The notes: generated by a model from the letters alone, not told the origin. Counted from the first letter of the stretch, positions 1 to 13,273 are shown. The stretch: 64,000 nt of DNA from Limonium bicolor (GCA_023374045.1 CM041783.1:121583503-121647502), one strand, 5' to 3'. Numbers and translations are program-made.

Positions 1-3000
1 GAGTAACTTAACTCACAGATGGATCGGATATTGTGACCCGAACACACCACACAAACACATATTCCCACTAGACCGATCATAAGTCAGAATAGGTAAGCTT
101 TGGAGGAAGCTAACGGGATCGAACGCCAAATAAAGGAGAACAATCTTAACATTATAAGAGTCGAATCTAATACAAATATCTACTCTTATACTTACACGCG
201 TGACCGGACAACCGGATTCCTCACTCCCAAGTTAGCACTCGTTAGAAGTTCAATGTTGGAACTTAATAACAAATCACAACATGTGGTTAAGTCTTGTTAG
301 ACACACAAGGGATATGAGTCACACCTTAGCATCACAATTATATAAACAACTGTAAACTCGTTACATGACTTAAGTCTTACAAGGTCATAAACACACAGAA
401 AAACAAATAGCACACAAGCCGGTGTAAACCGTAGGCAACAGACTGCAAGAAAACCATACCTTGGTCCTTGCTTCTTTGGTTTTCCTCCGTAGGCAACTCC
501 TATAAACATTTAGTAACGTCGGTTAATTAACTTATTAAATCTCCGGTTACTAAGCATCTTACATGATCATATGACAAGCTTTAGTGCCTAAACTTTCCCT
601 TGATTACCTTCATTATACCCCCTAGGGTTAACTACTTAAGCCGCTCTTTGTTTGTTTTTTTTTACAAGTTTTGGTCTGACTGACCTTACTGACCGACCTT
701 ACACAGGTCGGTCCATTCCAGAACATATTACCATCAGAAAATTCTACTCCAACCGACCTTGCAAGTTCGGTCCATAAGGTCGGTCTATTCCCGAGAGTTT
801 TCCCACTTTGAAAATTCAGGCCCGACCGATCTTGACAAGTTCGGTCCCAAGATCGGTCGATTCCCGAGACTCTCTAACGTACAAAGGTTTAGGCATGACC
901 GACCTTGTAAGTTCGGTCCCATGGTCGGTCTATTCCAGAGACTTAATCCGTACCAAAAATCCATGCCCGACCGACCTTGCAAGTCCGGTCCCCAAGGTCG
1001 GTCCATTCCAGAGACCATTTCTCGCTGGGTAAACTGGGCTCGACCGACCTTGCAGGTCCGGTCCCCAAGGTCGGTCTGCTCCAGACCCTTATTTTTAATT
1101 GCCCATTTAACTCCAAACTTCACCTCATAGTGCCCTAGTATGTTATAACCACATTTGGCACTTCAAACACCCCTTAAGACATCCATTAAACTCCTTAAAT
1201 CATTCACCAAAACCCTCCTCAACATTACACAAATCCTTATACAAGGGTTAGCACATGCAATGTTTTTCACTAAGTTTTCATGTGGTGTTTTATACCTATA
1301 ACTACCACTAGTCCCAAATGTTCCCTCACTACTACAACTTCACCTCCCAAGCATCTTTTCTTCCTAACCAAACTCCTTGAATATCTCTACAAGTTTATAG
1401 CTCCTTCATGCAACACATCACTTCACTTCTTCCTTATTCACCAACACTCATTTTAAACACCTAAAACTTCTTATACATCATCTAAATTTCGACATGGGTT
1501 CTCCTAGCATCTTGTTACACCAAAACACAAATTTTTCACCATTAAACATTCAAGAACACTTAAATCCATCAAGAGCATTCTTATACACAAAACTTCACCA
1601 AACTTACACTACATCACAATATAGTGCATTATTTAAATTGCTTGGCACTTAGGCCCTTAAATAACATGGCTCTTAGGCCCTTAAAGTGCATAAACCATAA
1701 ACACTGAATCTCCCACAATATATTGCCTTTTACCTGCAAATACATACAACAATACATATGCCTCTTAATAAACCCTTGAGAGTATTTTTCTAAGTCATTT
1801 ACCCTTAGCTCCTTAAGTAGTTTTAACAAGCAACAAAGCTCATTTCTCCTAAGACATTAAACTACATTAGGTTAGCACATTTACCTCTTTTCCTTCACAA
1901 GTTTTTCACTTAATTTCTCCTTGCTCTTCCTTGATTAAAACCGGCAAGACTTTGGTTTGCTTGTCAAGTTTCTAATCAATATACAAGCAAAGTAATGAGT
2001 ATTCAAGCTTCATGCTTAATCTCATTGTAAACCCTAGTTACATATATTGTCTTAAAATATTAAGATGATTGTTTTACCTTGGAAATGAAAGAGAGTTTGG
2101 ATATGTAGCAAGAGAGGACTCCACCAAGCCCTTGGAAGATTCAAATAAAGCTAGAACAAGCAAGGTTAAGGCACCATTAATGGTGTTTTTCGGACAACAT
2201 AAAAACATGAAGGAAATAGAGTTTTTCTTTGAGTTTCCTTACCTCGAAGCAAAGGAGAACAATAAAATGTAAAAAGATGAGCTCAAGCTCCTCCCATGGG
2301 GATTCCTCTTGGCACCGAAATGGAGCTCTTGGAGTTTTGAAAGGATGAAGTTGAAGAGCTTAGCAAGACAAAGAGAATGGTGGTCTTGGTTTTTGATTTG
2401 GCAAAGGGAGCTAGGAATTACAAGAGGTTGAAGATGATGAATGGTGGTGGTGCTGTAGCTTTACTGTGAAAGAGAGCAAGAAGGAAGGTAGAAGATGGTG
2501 GGAGCATGAAAGAAATGGGAAGAATGAAGATAAGTTAAGTTTGTAAGATATTTATGCTTAAAGTAAATAGTGATTTGCTTTATCATTATTCCTTTACTTA
2601 ATAAGCTAGCATAAGTGGTGACTCATTACCATAAAAAATGGCCCCCTTTATGTTACTAAGGGTATTTTAGTCTTTGTTGACCATTTAACTTACTTATATG
2701 ACTTATGTTATAAACTAGCTTATTTTAGTTACTATTCATAAAACAAGGCACATAATTGTGAAATTTTTGATTTCCCATTGATTTAGACTTCCTAATGTGA
2801 TAATAAGTAGTACACATGTTAATTAAAGAGTAATGATGGACATTTAGCCACTCAAAAGCCATTTACAAGACAATTTTTCAAAAATGTGCTTTAAGACTCC
2901 TTAAAGCACATTTTGTGTTTTAACTTGTTTTCAAGCTTGGTTTTCTTTGGTAATTGGTTTAATATGTTCATTAATATATAAATAAGGTCTTGGTAAGCTC

Positions 3001-3179
3001 ATTAGGTCTTAACCAAGCTTATCCCAAGCTTAGAGCACATTTTAGCCCTTATTGACTTTAAGGTATTTATTTGTGTTTTCTATGGTTTAAATTGTTTACC
3101 AATGTTTCTAAGACTCTTTTTAGTCTTAATATACCATATTTTAATGTTTAAACAACATACTAAGGTTTGGGGTATTTCA
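1..3179 (-). mobile_element. Ty3/gypsy LTR (Tekay-like family A), cut by window edge
   Basis: Read on the minus strand, this begins at 3179 with TGAAATACCCC, the same start as the LTRs at 13670 and 55245. It runs parallel to the solo LTR at 55245-59191 until the window ends, so the LTR 3' end is missing. Shared landmarks are the AAGGTAA-rich leader, a duplicated AGGGCCTAAG block (1635-1690) and a hairpin repeat array (680-1080). It abuts 3180, which belongs to another LTR, so it probably inserted there. No coding region is visible. The ORFs near 760-1130 are products of the repeat array. Confidence 0.8.
680..1080. repeat. Tandem hairpin array inside LTR, about 5 units of about 70 bp
   Basis: Units pair CCGACCTTGCAAGTTCGGTC with a second AAGGTCGGTC block, so each unit can fold on itself. 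Unit starts are about 70 bp apart (near 753, 831, 898, 969 and 1041). The array lies about 2.1 kb from the LTR start. The other LTRs in the window hold arrays of different sequence at similar positions. Confidence 0.85.
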
Positions 3180-3449
3180 ACCTACCTTGATTATTATTCG
3201 GGGCTAGGGGAAATACTATTATGTTATGGTTTTTTTTCCTTCCATAGATTACAACCACCCACAAGCTTAACCAAGGCTTACCTACCACATCATTATTGGA
3301 GCTAGGGGAAATTGTGTATGGTGTGATCGGCCTATATTATGGCCGACACATCTAGGTGAAGTAAATATGTACGCTGTGCTCGGACTTATATTTCCTCCGG
3401 CACATCCTAAGTAAAGTGTACGTTCTCTAAGAAGAACGGTGTTAAGTTG
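3180..3449 (+). mobile_element. 5' LTR fragment of the LARD element (first piece)
   Basis: This stretch lies between the minus-strand LTR ending at 3179 and the solo LTR starting at 3450. Its last five bases, AGTTG (3445-3449), are repeated at 7898-7902. It is therefore the left flank of the solo-LTR insertion and continues at 7903, where a plus-strand LTR runs to 8667. The 5' part of this LTR is not present in the window. Confidence 0.6.
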
Positions 3450-3751
3450 TGTAACACTCCATCTCAATCCAAATGTGGTTTCGCAACTTAACAACATATA
3501 TATAAATGTCACAGCGGAATTCAATACACTCCAGGACCTTGCCACGGTCTGATTGAGAGAATATACCGAACATTAGTACATACCAACCTTAACCAAATAC
3601 ATATCCTTCTTACAATCCCCTCACATCCTATACATCTTACTAACTCAAATTGCCACACGAGCGTACATGCACAACTCGTAGGCCACACTTAACCCGTAAC
3701 GCTTGTACCCACCCCATCTTACTCTTGCGACGGCCGCCTCCTGACGTTCAC

Positions 3752-3784
3752 CTGTGTAGTAAAACAGCCCCCAAAGGGGGTCAG
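3752..3784 (-). promoter_or_regulatory. Stem-loop followed by 3' splice-like CAG in LTR
   Basis: On the minus strand the order is CTGA, the C-run/G-run hairpin CCCCCTTTGGGGG, a U-rich stretch, then CAG. The same order is present in four other LTRs of this window (8260, 39424, 49823, 58769) with different hairpin sequences. It looks like a branch point, hairpin and acceptor, but no splicing data are available. Confidence 0.5.
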
Positions 3785-5109
3785 CACGAATGCTGGTACG
3801 ATCCTCTCATGGCCCCCAAGCTAACGTGGCTACAACGACTAATTGTCGATAGCATGGAGGTTGATTAGATGCACAACATAATAGAAGGTGCAATAAACAA
3901 CAAATCAATTATGAACAATCAACGTTCAAACACCATGAACGACTTAAATGCGTTCCCTTAATTAGAGGGTTAATTATTTAACACCTTAGGTTATGTTTCC
4001 TCTTAATCTTAGTCCATCCTTATCTTACCTCAGTCTTAGTCTTATCTTAGTCTTAGAAACAATCATCCTTTAAAAAGGAATGGATGTAGCTTATCTCAGT
4101 CTTATAATACAAACCATCCTTTAAATAGGAATGGTTGCAACTTATCTCAACCCTTATCTCATATCTGCCAACCGTTCTCTCATTGGGAACTGGTTAACCC
4201 TTAGTTCGTTGTTTATTTTCGTAGGGCTTGGTTAACCCTAGCCAGCAGCAGGACACTTACCGGCAATAAACAACATTCTTAAATTGTTGGGGATGTAGGC
4301 TAGATCCCCCCACGCCATCTTAATGCCTCCTACCTTGGACTGGATGTCCAACGTAGCTGAGCCGGTCAACCGACCCTAGGCTACAAGTCCGAAGACAAGT
4401 CCTTAAGCGGAAGTCGGATCTGCTTTAGATACCGACCCCCTTTCCTTAGCATGCATGACCGAGTCAGTCCTGGGTTCCTCACTCCCCCCAAGTACCAGTT
4501 AGTAGAAGTCTTAAGACAATGTTTGTTGGTTAAACCTCTTTCGGTTTTTAACAAACTAACATTAGGGAGTGTTCCTTAGTCTCACACAATTCCTTACTAA
4601 ACGTTAGTTAGTAGGTTCTCACGGTAAGTTGTGTTAGTTTTCAAACATCACACAACAATTCAATAAACATAATGTTCCGGTTGCATGCTTTATCTTGTTT
4701 AGTGAGCACACAAAAACAAATTGCACACAAGCCGAGGGACACCTCGTTCGCAAGCAGGTCACAAGAAGAACTGTACCATTCACCGTCGGTGGTTGCTTGT
4801 TTAATCTCCTCCCGGGTCCCAATTCACAAGTCCTAAAACATTCATTCAGTTTTAGGTTATTAGTTACTTAACTCATCCCAACTTACTTAACCTACTTACC
4901 CACCATTGTTCACCATTTATTGTTCATTAAGTCCTTACAGTTTTAACTTAGACCTTTAAGTGCATCATTTCTCATTGTCTCTTATACTTATTCACCCACT
5001 TAATTGTCATTAATTCCCACCAAACATGTCCTTAATAACTTTATAATATCACTACTTATCAATCCCCATCATTACCTAACATTTTCCAAGCTTATACACC
5101 ATTTTTAGA

Positions 5110-5366
5110 GTGGTCCGGGACCTTGTCCTCAACCTAAGTCCCGGACCCATACCTGGTTCAAACTCTCGGCTGTTTTAATGTGGTGGTCTGGGACTTTGTA
5201 TGGGACTTAAGTCCCGGACCAATGCAAGCTAAAATCCTCGGGTGCAAATCAGGGGTGGTCCGGAACTTCATACCAAACTTATGTATCGGACCATAAGGTT
5301 GTAGCAACTCTCGGCCATATTTTTAGGGTGGTCCGGGACTTTACCCTGGACTTAAGTCCCGGACCA
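5110..5366. repeat. Tandem hairpin array in solo LTR, 4 units of about 72 bp
   Basis: Four units start with GTGGTCCGGGAC or a variant and end with AAGTCCCGGACC, so each unit can form a long stem. It lies about 2.5 kb from the LTR start, comparable to the arrays at 680, 16205, 37994, 48389 and 57505. Confidence 0.85.
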
Positions 5367-7902
5367 GCTACAGATTTTTGCCCTTTTTATTTTCCTAAGT
5401 GCATTTGCACTTGTTCTCTTCATCCATAAATCACCCAAACTTTATACATGATCTTAGGCATGTTCTAATACCAAAATAACCTCTTAAACTTGTCTAATTC
5501 CTTCTCTAACCTTATAACCCAATTTCTCACATGATCTCTTAACACTTGTAATATTTTCCTTACACTGCCAACATGTAAACTTTATCTAAAACTTCAACTA
5601 ACCAAAGTGTTTCCTTTCCACCAATATAACTACTCCTCAAGCATCATCATGCACAACCCATGCACAAATTCCTCTCTTTCCATTTGTTACTCATCAAGCT
5701 AAACTCATGAACTTACCTATACATTTCCTCCAATCTTCTTAGCACCTTAACATTGTTCTTCATTAACCTTGTCCATGCTATACCCTCCTTCGACATTTCC
5801 ATCTCTTTTACCCAATTTACTCACCATTCTCATGATCTTACACTCTTATACATTCCTAGTCAATTTCCTCGACAATCGACAACATTCTCCTTCAATCTTA
5901 TGCACAAGTCTCACCATTCCTCTTACCATGACTTTGGTGTGTTCAATACACCCTTTTAAACTCTAATTTCCTCATAGACAACTCTAGGTCATTCTAAACC
6001 TCAAGAACTACTTAGTTAACTCATTTCCACTCAAATTCCTCTTAATGATCCCTAGTAAATCCTAGGGCATATTAACTCACCACCACCACTTAAACACTTT
6101 GTTTTCTACTCAAATTTCACCATAGCTTCCCTAGTATTTTATCATGCCCAAATGCATTGTTTTCCTCATTCAACCATCTCACACACATCAAGTCCTTTCT
6201 CATCTTATTTTCTCACCCAAATCAACTCATTCACAACAAACTCAATATGATGCAATAATCTTAAATTGCATAGCACTAAGGCTCTTAAATAACATGGCTC
6301 TTAGACCCTTAAATGACTTAAACTTAAACACTGAATTTCCCACATATAAAAGCTTTCAACCTGCAAATACACACAACAATGCTCCCATAGCAATATAAGT
6401 GTTCTCTTAATTCACCTTATACTTATCTTACTAACTTATTTCCATTGGCTCCTTAATCACAAGTTCATAAGCTTGTTTAAATTCTTTTTCCTAGGTTATA
6501 TAACCCATTACATAATGTAAGCTTTAAGCTACATTAGTACTCACCTAAAACTCATCCCTTAAAACTTAAACCACCATTAGGTAAGCAATTTACCTTGTTT
6601 TTCTCAAGTTTCTCTCAAGTTTCTCCTTAGGCTTCTTCCCTTGGGAATCTCGGCCACCATTCTAATTTCCTTTGCCAATGTTCTAATCAATATACAATGA
6701 CTCTCATGAGCGCTAGATAATGCACTAACCTTAAGGAATTATTCCAAGGTTAAAAATGTGTTTTAAGGTATTAAATTGAATACTTTACCTTGGATTCTCA
6801 AAACAATCTTGGATATGAATCAAGAAGGACCTCCTCTAGCCCTTGGAGAATAGAATCAAGCTAGAACAATGGATAAAACAAGGCTCCATGAGAAGGTAAT
6901 TTTCGGTCATGAAGAAGGAGTGGTGGAAACATGGTTTTCCTTACATTTTCATTACCTTGGATGAATGGAGAACCAAATGGGCTCTTCAAACTTGATCTTC
7001 CTCCATCAATTGAGGGTTCTCTTGGCACCGAAATGGAGCTTTGAATGATTCGAAAAGATAGAAAGGAGGGCCTTGACTTAACTAAGACAAATATATGCTT
7101 ATTTTTGGATTTGGAGCTAAAATGAAGGTTGGGTGAGCATTTGAAGATGGAGCACCCATGGAGGCAGCCCTCTCGGTTTTGGAGCAGGAGAGGAGAAGAA
7201 GAAACCGTGGGTGAAGGTGGGAAATGAAGAAGAGAGGAGAGAAGGTAGGCTAGTATAGATATTTTGCTTTATAAAAGCAAATAGTAACTTCTTTTACTTT
7301 ACTCTTCTTTTCCTTTCTTATTTAATGAAGTCTATGGTGACTCATCCTTTTAGAAACCGGCCCCCTCATTGATTTAGGCTGGTCATGGTCTTGTTTGACC
7401 AACTAATTAGACTTGGTTGATTAAAGATTAAACTAGGCACTATTTGATTACTATTCACAAACTAGTGCACATAATTGTGAAATTTTTGATTTCCCATTGA
7501 TTTAGACTTCCTAATGTGATACTAAGTGGTACACATGTTAATTAAAGAGTAATAATGGACATTTAGCCACTCAAAACCCATTTACAAGACAATTTTCCAA
7601 AAGTGTGCTTTAAGACTTCTTAAAGCACATTTTGTGTTTTAACTTATTTTCAAGCTTAGTTTTCTTTGGTAATTGGTATAAAATTACCATTAGGATATTA
7701 CTAAGGTCTTATCATGATATTTGGGTACTCACCCAATTCTCTCCAAGCTTAGAGCAAATTTTTGCCCTAATTGCCCTTAAGGCATTTTCTTGTGTTTCCT
7801 TGGTTTAAATTGTCTACCAATCTTTCTAAGGCATATTTTAGCCTTTCTACATCATAAATTGATGTTTACTTAGAATACTTAGGTTTGGGGTATTTCAAGT
7901 TG

Positions 7903-8667
7903 TATACATGTTATTGTGTGAAGTATGTTGTTATGTTGTGTATGTTGATTTCCGAAATCAACCCCGTACAAATATAAGAGATAATTAAGTATAACCCGAT
8001 TAAATGGGTAAGTGTCGTCTATTAAGGAAATAGCTCCATTAGAGGAGAACCCTCAAGGGTTAAGGAACAAAATGAGTGAGCTAACGAGTTTTGTTGTGTT
8101 GATTGATTTGTTGAACCCCATTATTGTGGGTATGTAATGTGTTATGTGTTTATAGTTTACATGCATGATTTAAATATAATCAACCGCATGCTTAGACGAC
8201 AATTAGTTGTGCGTGGCCCGGTAGCATGCGGGCTGCGGGATTACCATACCAGCAAAGGTGCTGAGCCCCTTGGGGGCCACCCTTTCTTCCTTTTCTATTT
8301 CAGGTACAAGGAGCTGGAAGCCGTTCGGGAGTAGGACGGGTAGTTGTTTGTACATGGGTAGCCATTCAAATTGAGTATGTATTGTAGGTGTAGTAAGACC
8401 GAAATTGTTGTCGGCATTAGTTTGTAATTACTCGGTACAGTTGGGATGTGTATGTATATTAACTGTTGGAAATGGAACGAGAAGGTAATGTGTAGTTGCT
8501 CGGGAATCTGGTCCATCAGACCGATACAATGTATATGTATATGTATTAGCCTTGTTAGCCACGTGGGTGGCTAACGGCGTGAAACACCATTGAGTTAAGT
8601 AATGTGATGATGTATGTTTTCCGCTGCAAATGGTTATAAAGTGTATTATTGTAGTAGGGGTGTTACA
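7903..8667 (+). mobile_element. 3' end of the LARD 5' LTR
   Basis: The sequence resumes the plus-strand LTR after the solo-LTR insertion and ends GGGGTGTTACA at 8667, immediately before a primer-binding site. It holds landmarks shared with the other LTR 3' ends: the stem-loop plus CAG (8260-8303), a hairpin around CACGTGGGTGG (about 8560) and TTCCGCTGC before the terminus. Confidence 0.75.
8260..8303 (+). promoter_or_regulatory. Stem-loop plus CAG motif in LTR
   Basis: The order is CTGA, then the hairpin GCCCCTTGGGGGC, a pyrimidine tract (TTTCTTCCTTTTC) and CAG at 8301-8303. It matches the layout at 39424, 49823 and 58769. It may be a splice acceptor of the transcribed leader or a conserved R/U5 RNA fold. 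Confidence 0.5.
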
Positions 8668-8671
8668 AAAG

Positions 8672-8699
8672 TGGTATCAGAGCGAAGTATCGCTCTGAT
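8672..8699 (+). promoter_or_regulatory. tRNA-iMet primer-binding site inside a hairpin
   Basis: TGGTATCAGAGC (8672-8683) is the standard plant primer site complementary to initiator tRNA-Met. ATCAGAGCG (8676-8684) pairs perfectly with CGCTCTGAT (8691-8699) across a 6-nt loop. Most of the primer site is therefore within a stem. Confidence 0.85.
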
Positions 8700-11538
8700 G
8701 ACTGAATTACCGAGCTTAGGAAGTACCGAGTTAGGATTTTAGTATCTTGGGTTAAGGGTTGAGTGATAGCGTGAGAAATATGCTAATTAGGAATTACCAG
8801 TGTGTACTGGAAACCTACAACATCCTTCCCGCCCTCCACAATCCCTGCTTTAAAACTTGGGAAAGAATGCCAGAGAGATGAAAGTCCTCTCTTACTCGGG
8901 AATACCCGATAAGCCTGTTATTAAGTACCTCTGTAAGTACGGAGAACCTGTCACGCGGTAGATTCCGAAAACTGGGAATCTCGGAGACGGTTCCTTCTAA
9001 ACAATGTTAACCGCATTTCATAGCGAAGAATGAAGAATCCTACGTACAGGAGAATGAAATCTCTGGCAACCTGGGTCGACATGCCGAGCAGTCGAGAACA
9101 ACCAGCTTGCAACGCACCAATCGTGCAACAAGCAATAAGTGAAGTAACGAAACCCGAGACGAGTGTCTACGGGACCACAGGTGTTAAACAATACCACCAA
9201 CGGTATACCAACCGACCAAGGAATTATAACGTAGTACCAAAACAAAAGATAAGTCTCAGTAACCATGATAAATGCGTGGAACGGGCTACGAAGAAGATAC
9301 AATACTAAGTGAAAAGGGAACTCCAAGAAAGGGGAACACCCTAGTTAATGATTACCATATGAAGACCAATGAGGAGGGTGCAGAAGATTGATTAACAAAT
9401 TAGAGCATCAAAGAAAGGGCCAACAAGGCCACTGATTACGGTGCGGGTAAAAACAATACCACAGCCGGTGTGTGGGTTGAACCGATAGCCAGTTAGCATG
9501 GCACACTTGCCACGACAAGTGCTGCTATGACAGGGCTGTTCGGGAAAATGTTAACAACTACCAAATACTTAGTAAAGTACCACGAAGTTGAGTGAGGTCA
9601 TCATAACCGTGGAAGGGCTTATCAGCCTAACCTTTGTAATTGGAAATACACCAGTCAGCAAGAAGCTGGACTCGGTTAAGACAGGAAGACATTGTAAAAC
9701 CGTGAGAATTTTTCTTTCAAACCCAGATTTATTTCAAACTCTTTTCTTTCAAAACAAATTTTCTTTCAAACCTGTACTTATCTCTAACCTTCTTTAAAAC
9801 CAAAGCAGAAAACCTATACCGGCCTCAGCGCCACATGGTAGGTAAATTGCACCTAGTACGCTTTTGAATAACCGGATGGAAATCAGCAACCCGAGGGAAT
9901 GGATTGAGTTCATAGTAATAAAACAGTGGATAGACTTTCCCTTGATTAAGTTCGGGAAGCGGGGAATGCATATTATCATAGGATAATATAAGGGAGTTGA
10001 CAACAGAATACTTCACTTAGGCGTGTCACAGACACTACGTGTGTACGAAAGTGAAATGTGGGACGACCGCACTCCGATAGGAGCTTGTGGGCCTGATAGA
10101 CTTATTCATGGGTTAGTCGGGTAAGTAGCAATGTATCAGTATGGTACCCCACATATGTATACGAGTAGAGTCAGGAACACGGGAAGTAGTTGACTCCATA
10201 CTACGGTCAGCAGTAAAAGTCATACAAAAGAGGCAGGTTACCATCGAATGATTGAAGTGAAAGAACCCAGTTAATTAACGGGACTAAAGGAATTAGTGAA
10301 CTCGTTTCAAGGAAATATTTAAGAGTCAGGAAACACGGAGTGCACTGACTGTTATGTAAAGACATCGTGTATGTCTTAAGAATCCTGAGGGATGAACATG
10401 ATAGCTGGAACGGTGACCCAACCTATATATGGTAAGGCAGATGCCTGATATGGACATGTAATGTTCAACGAACGGGATGAAACTCCCGGAATGATCACCT
10501 AGACTGCCAGGGGTATCGATCTTCACAGAAGAGGATAGTAAACCCAGCTAAGAACGCAAATGGCGTAGTTAACTAAACACACCAATAAGTGCAAGCCAGA
10601 TGTGATGGCATAACCTAGTAACACCCAGGAGCTATCCTTGAAGGGTGTTTGAGTCAACTGAAGTTGAATAAAATGTAGTGATTGAAACACAAGAGTTGAA
10701 ACTTACACTCAGAAAAACATAAGTCGTCAAGAGACAGACTGACATTCCTAAGGGACATCCCATGAAAGGAAGTGTGATGCAACGACCTTGTTAGGGAGCC
10801 TAATACAACCGCCAAACCATGTAATGTTGTACAGAGAAGTAAAATGTGTGTGAACAGCCTACGATGAGCAGAGCTCGGGGCAGTAAGGCTTATAAGCCAT
10901 AAACAAAATGTGTTATGTAAATTTGATCGATTATAGGAGTTTATGTTGTACAAGAGTAGAGCGGAGAACGAACCACTGCTTTAAGAGTGGGGATACCTCT
11001 CGATGTTGTGAAACCGTAGAAGCGGCGGTTATGTGAACCAAGTTCAAGAAATACGGTAAGGATTGACCATGTTGTTATTACTCAAGAATGATGTGAATAA
11101 GAATAATACGAAAAGAAGTGTTTGTACCAGTGGTGAAGACTGGAAGAGTAATAAGTCTAATAGCAACCACCATAGGTGTATGATGCTAAATGAAGAGTGA
11201 ACAACGCTCAAAGAGCATAAGGACTCGAAAAATAGTGTGTTCAGTAGTCATCCAAATGAATGACAAACCAAGATAAGAATGATGGAAGTACATGAGCAGA
11301 AGGAAATATGACAGTGGATGCCATGTAAGTCAGTGTTATACAATGAGTCAGAGCGCGGTGCACAGTAAGCGACCGTTGTATAAGTAGTGTTAAATGATAA
11401 TATGGCGAATGAGTAGAGTTATGAGTTAAACTCCGTGATGATACAGCGGTAAGCGGTAGCAAGTATTATGAAATAAGAATCTCAGTGAAACACAATGTGA
11501 ATTCCTAAGGCAATCGCATAAGAGATTTACTGTCAAGA

Positions 11539-11578
11539 GTTTACGCCTCTGCACTCTGTATGACTGAGTGTTTTGGTA
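11539..11578 (+). repeat. 40-bp block shared with another element's LTR
   Basis: The block around TTTACGCCTCTGCACTCTG is repeated at 59690-59729 with a single mismatch. Here it is in a LARD internal region; there it is in the LTR of a coding element. The surrounding sequence is not otherwise obviously alike. Its role is unknown. Confidence 0.7.
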
Positions 11579-12593
11579 ACGCTATAATGACCGGTGCATA
11601 GGAAATGCAAGGTCGTACCAACGAAAGACAACTTGTACAGAACCAAATGTGGAGGCATTATTAGGAATAAGTGACTGCAGTAGCACTGAATGCCAAATAC
11701 GGTATGCAAGATACCTCAAGTGTGGTAAATAACCGAGAGATCACTACACATTAGGTAGTAGCTCAATCTCAATTGACAGTAAGTCGGAAGAAATCAAATC
11801 AATCATTGTGAAATACATAGCAGTATACATAGTAAATTGTTAGAGATGTGGATGGGAAGTTTAATAACTCACCGAATTCGCGCACACGCATCGGTTGAGA
11901 AACCATTATTACCAAGATAAAGGTGATAAATGGGAGATGTACAATATAGTAAGAATAACGAACGGGGCAAGCTAAGCTCTAAAGTTATTAGAGTTACGCA
12001 GCAGAGGCTAGTGAACCCATGCTTTAGATACCAAATGTGCATTATGAATACGAATAAATGGCTAATTATTAACGTCTACAAGCCTCACAGGCCAGAACCA
12101 AAACCGGTTATGAGTTAAATAAACTCCAATGAGAATTCTTGGTTTAGGGACTAAACCGCCAATATGGTTAAGATCCTCTAACCAGAACGCATTGTTTAAC
12201 AGACCGCGTGGAAGTTAAAACACTTCACGGCGGCAGAACATTTTAAACCAATGTTCAATGATTGATTACGTGGGTGTAATCCATTTTAAGGGGGTAGAGC
12301 CTAAAACCGCTTAGTGTGTTTTACCGTACAAGAGTACGCGAACTACGGTGTGCATAGCACAAAATGTTTTGTTTGATGATTGGTATATATGTTACATAAA
12401 CATACGCATTCATTCATAGTTTAATTGTGGTAATTTTGCACAGAAGTTGCGAAATACCATTATGATAAGTGTGTTTACCTTGTTAACTGTTGTGTGTTAG
12501 TACAAGTGTAAGGGAGTAGAGAAACTCCCGGGGAACTAAAACCCCGACAGTGTATGTTCACATAATACTAAATGTAAAACCATGTATTGTATT

Positions 12594-12594
12594 T

Positions 12595-12627
<33 letters not shown>
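12594..12627. repeat. (TA)n microsatellite
   Basis: An uninterrupted run of TA dinucleotides lies in the LARD internal region. It is the only obvious long simple repeat in that region. Confidence 0.9.
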
Positions 12628-12628
<1 letters not shown>

Positions 12629-13273
12629 TGATGATTTATAAGGAGGTATGAAACCGACATAGAACCTTGTGGGAATTAAATTCCCTAGGTAACTTGATTT
12701 AAGTTGAATCTGAAAGATGATCGATGGACAGAGTTCCACCCTTGGAGACGTAATGATTATGACTAGAAGGATTAAAAGATAGAAAATTGTATATGCTTGA
12801 ATTAGTTGTTGTTTGAAATTGAAGTGGGAGGTGAAACTTGATTTTCATGAGATCAAGGGAAGCCGAACACAAATTGGGGTGGAAGGATAGTTCAACACTG
12901 ATGCTGATCACATCAGGGTTGGATGATTCTTGAAGCTCCCTATAAGTGGTCATGAATAACCACGCTAAGGAAAGATACAAAAGCATAAATTGGACTTGGA
13001 GTTGTATTGCGTTTTCAAAAGGATTTTCAATTGGTATTCCCAAAACTTTTGATTGATATTTTGAATAAAGGATTCTCTTATACTTAACCTCATAAGGAAT
13101 ATTTTTGTAGTACTTGCTCACGAGCTGAGGACGTATGAGCCTTTGTCTTCGGACCGGTGACATGAGAAGTATATATGTTAAAAATTAAGTGATTGTTTTG
13201 ATCTCCCAAAGGAACGGGGACCAGAAGGTGTCCATCGCGACTGGGTTCTGTGGGATCACAGTTTATATAAAAA

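Larger units (their letters stand above)
3450..7897 (-). mobile_element. Solo LTR, Ty3/gypsy, minus strand, 5-bp TSD AGTTG
   Basis: It starts TGTAACACTCC (3450) and ends GGGGTATTTCA (7897), the reverse complement of the TGAAATACCCC...TGTTACA termini of this LTR group. The target duplication AGTTG stands at 3445-3449 and 7898-7902. No internal region is attached, so this is a 4.45-kb solo LTR, presumably left by LTR-LTR recombination. It contains a hairpin array (5110-5366) and, on the minus strand, the stem-loop plus CAG motif (3752-3784). Confidence 0.88.

Noticed and set aside
759..1130. Overlapping frames on both strands rich in RPTDLA-like repeats
   Set aside because: Both are translations of the hairpin array in an LTR.
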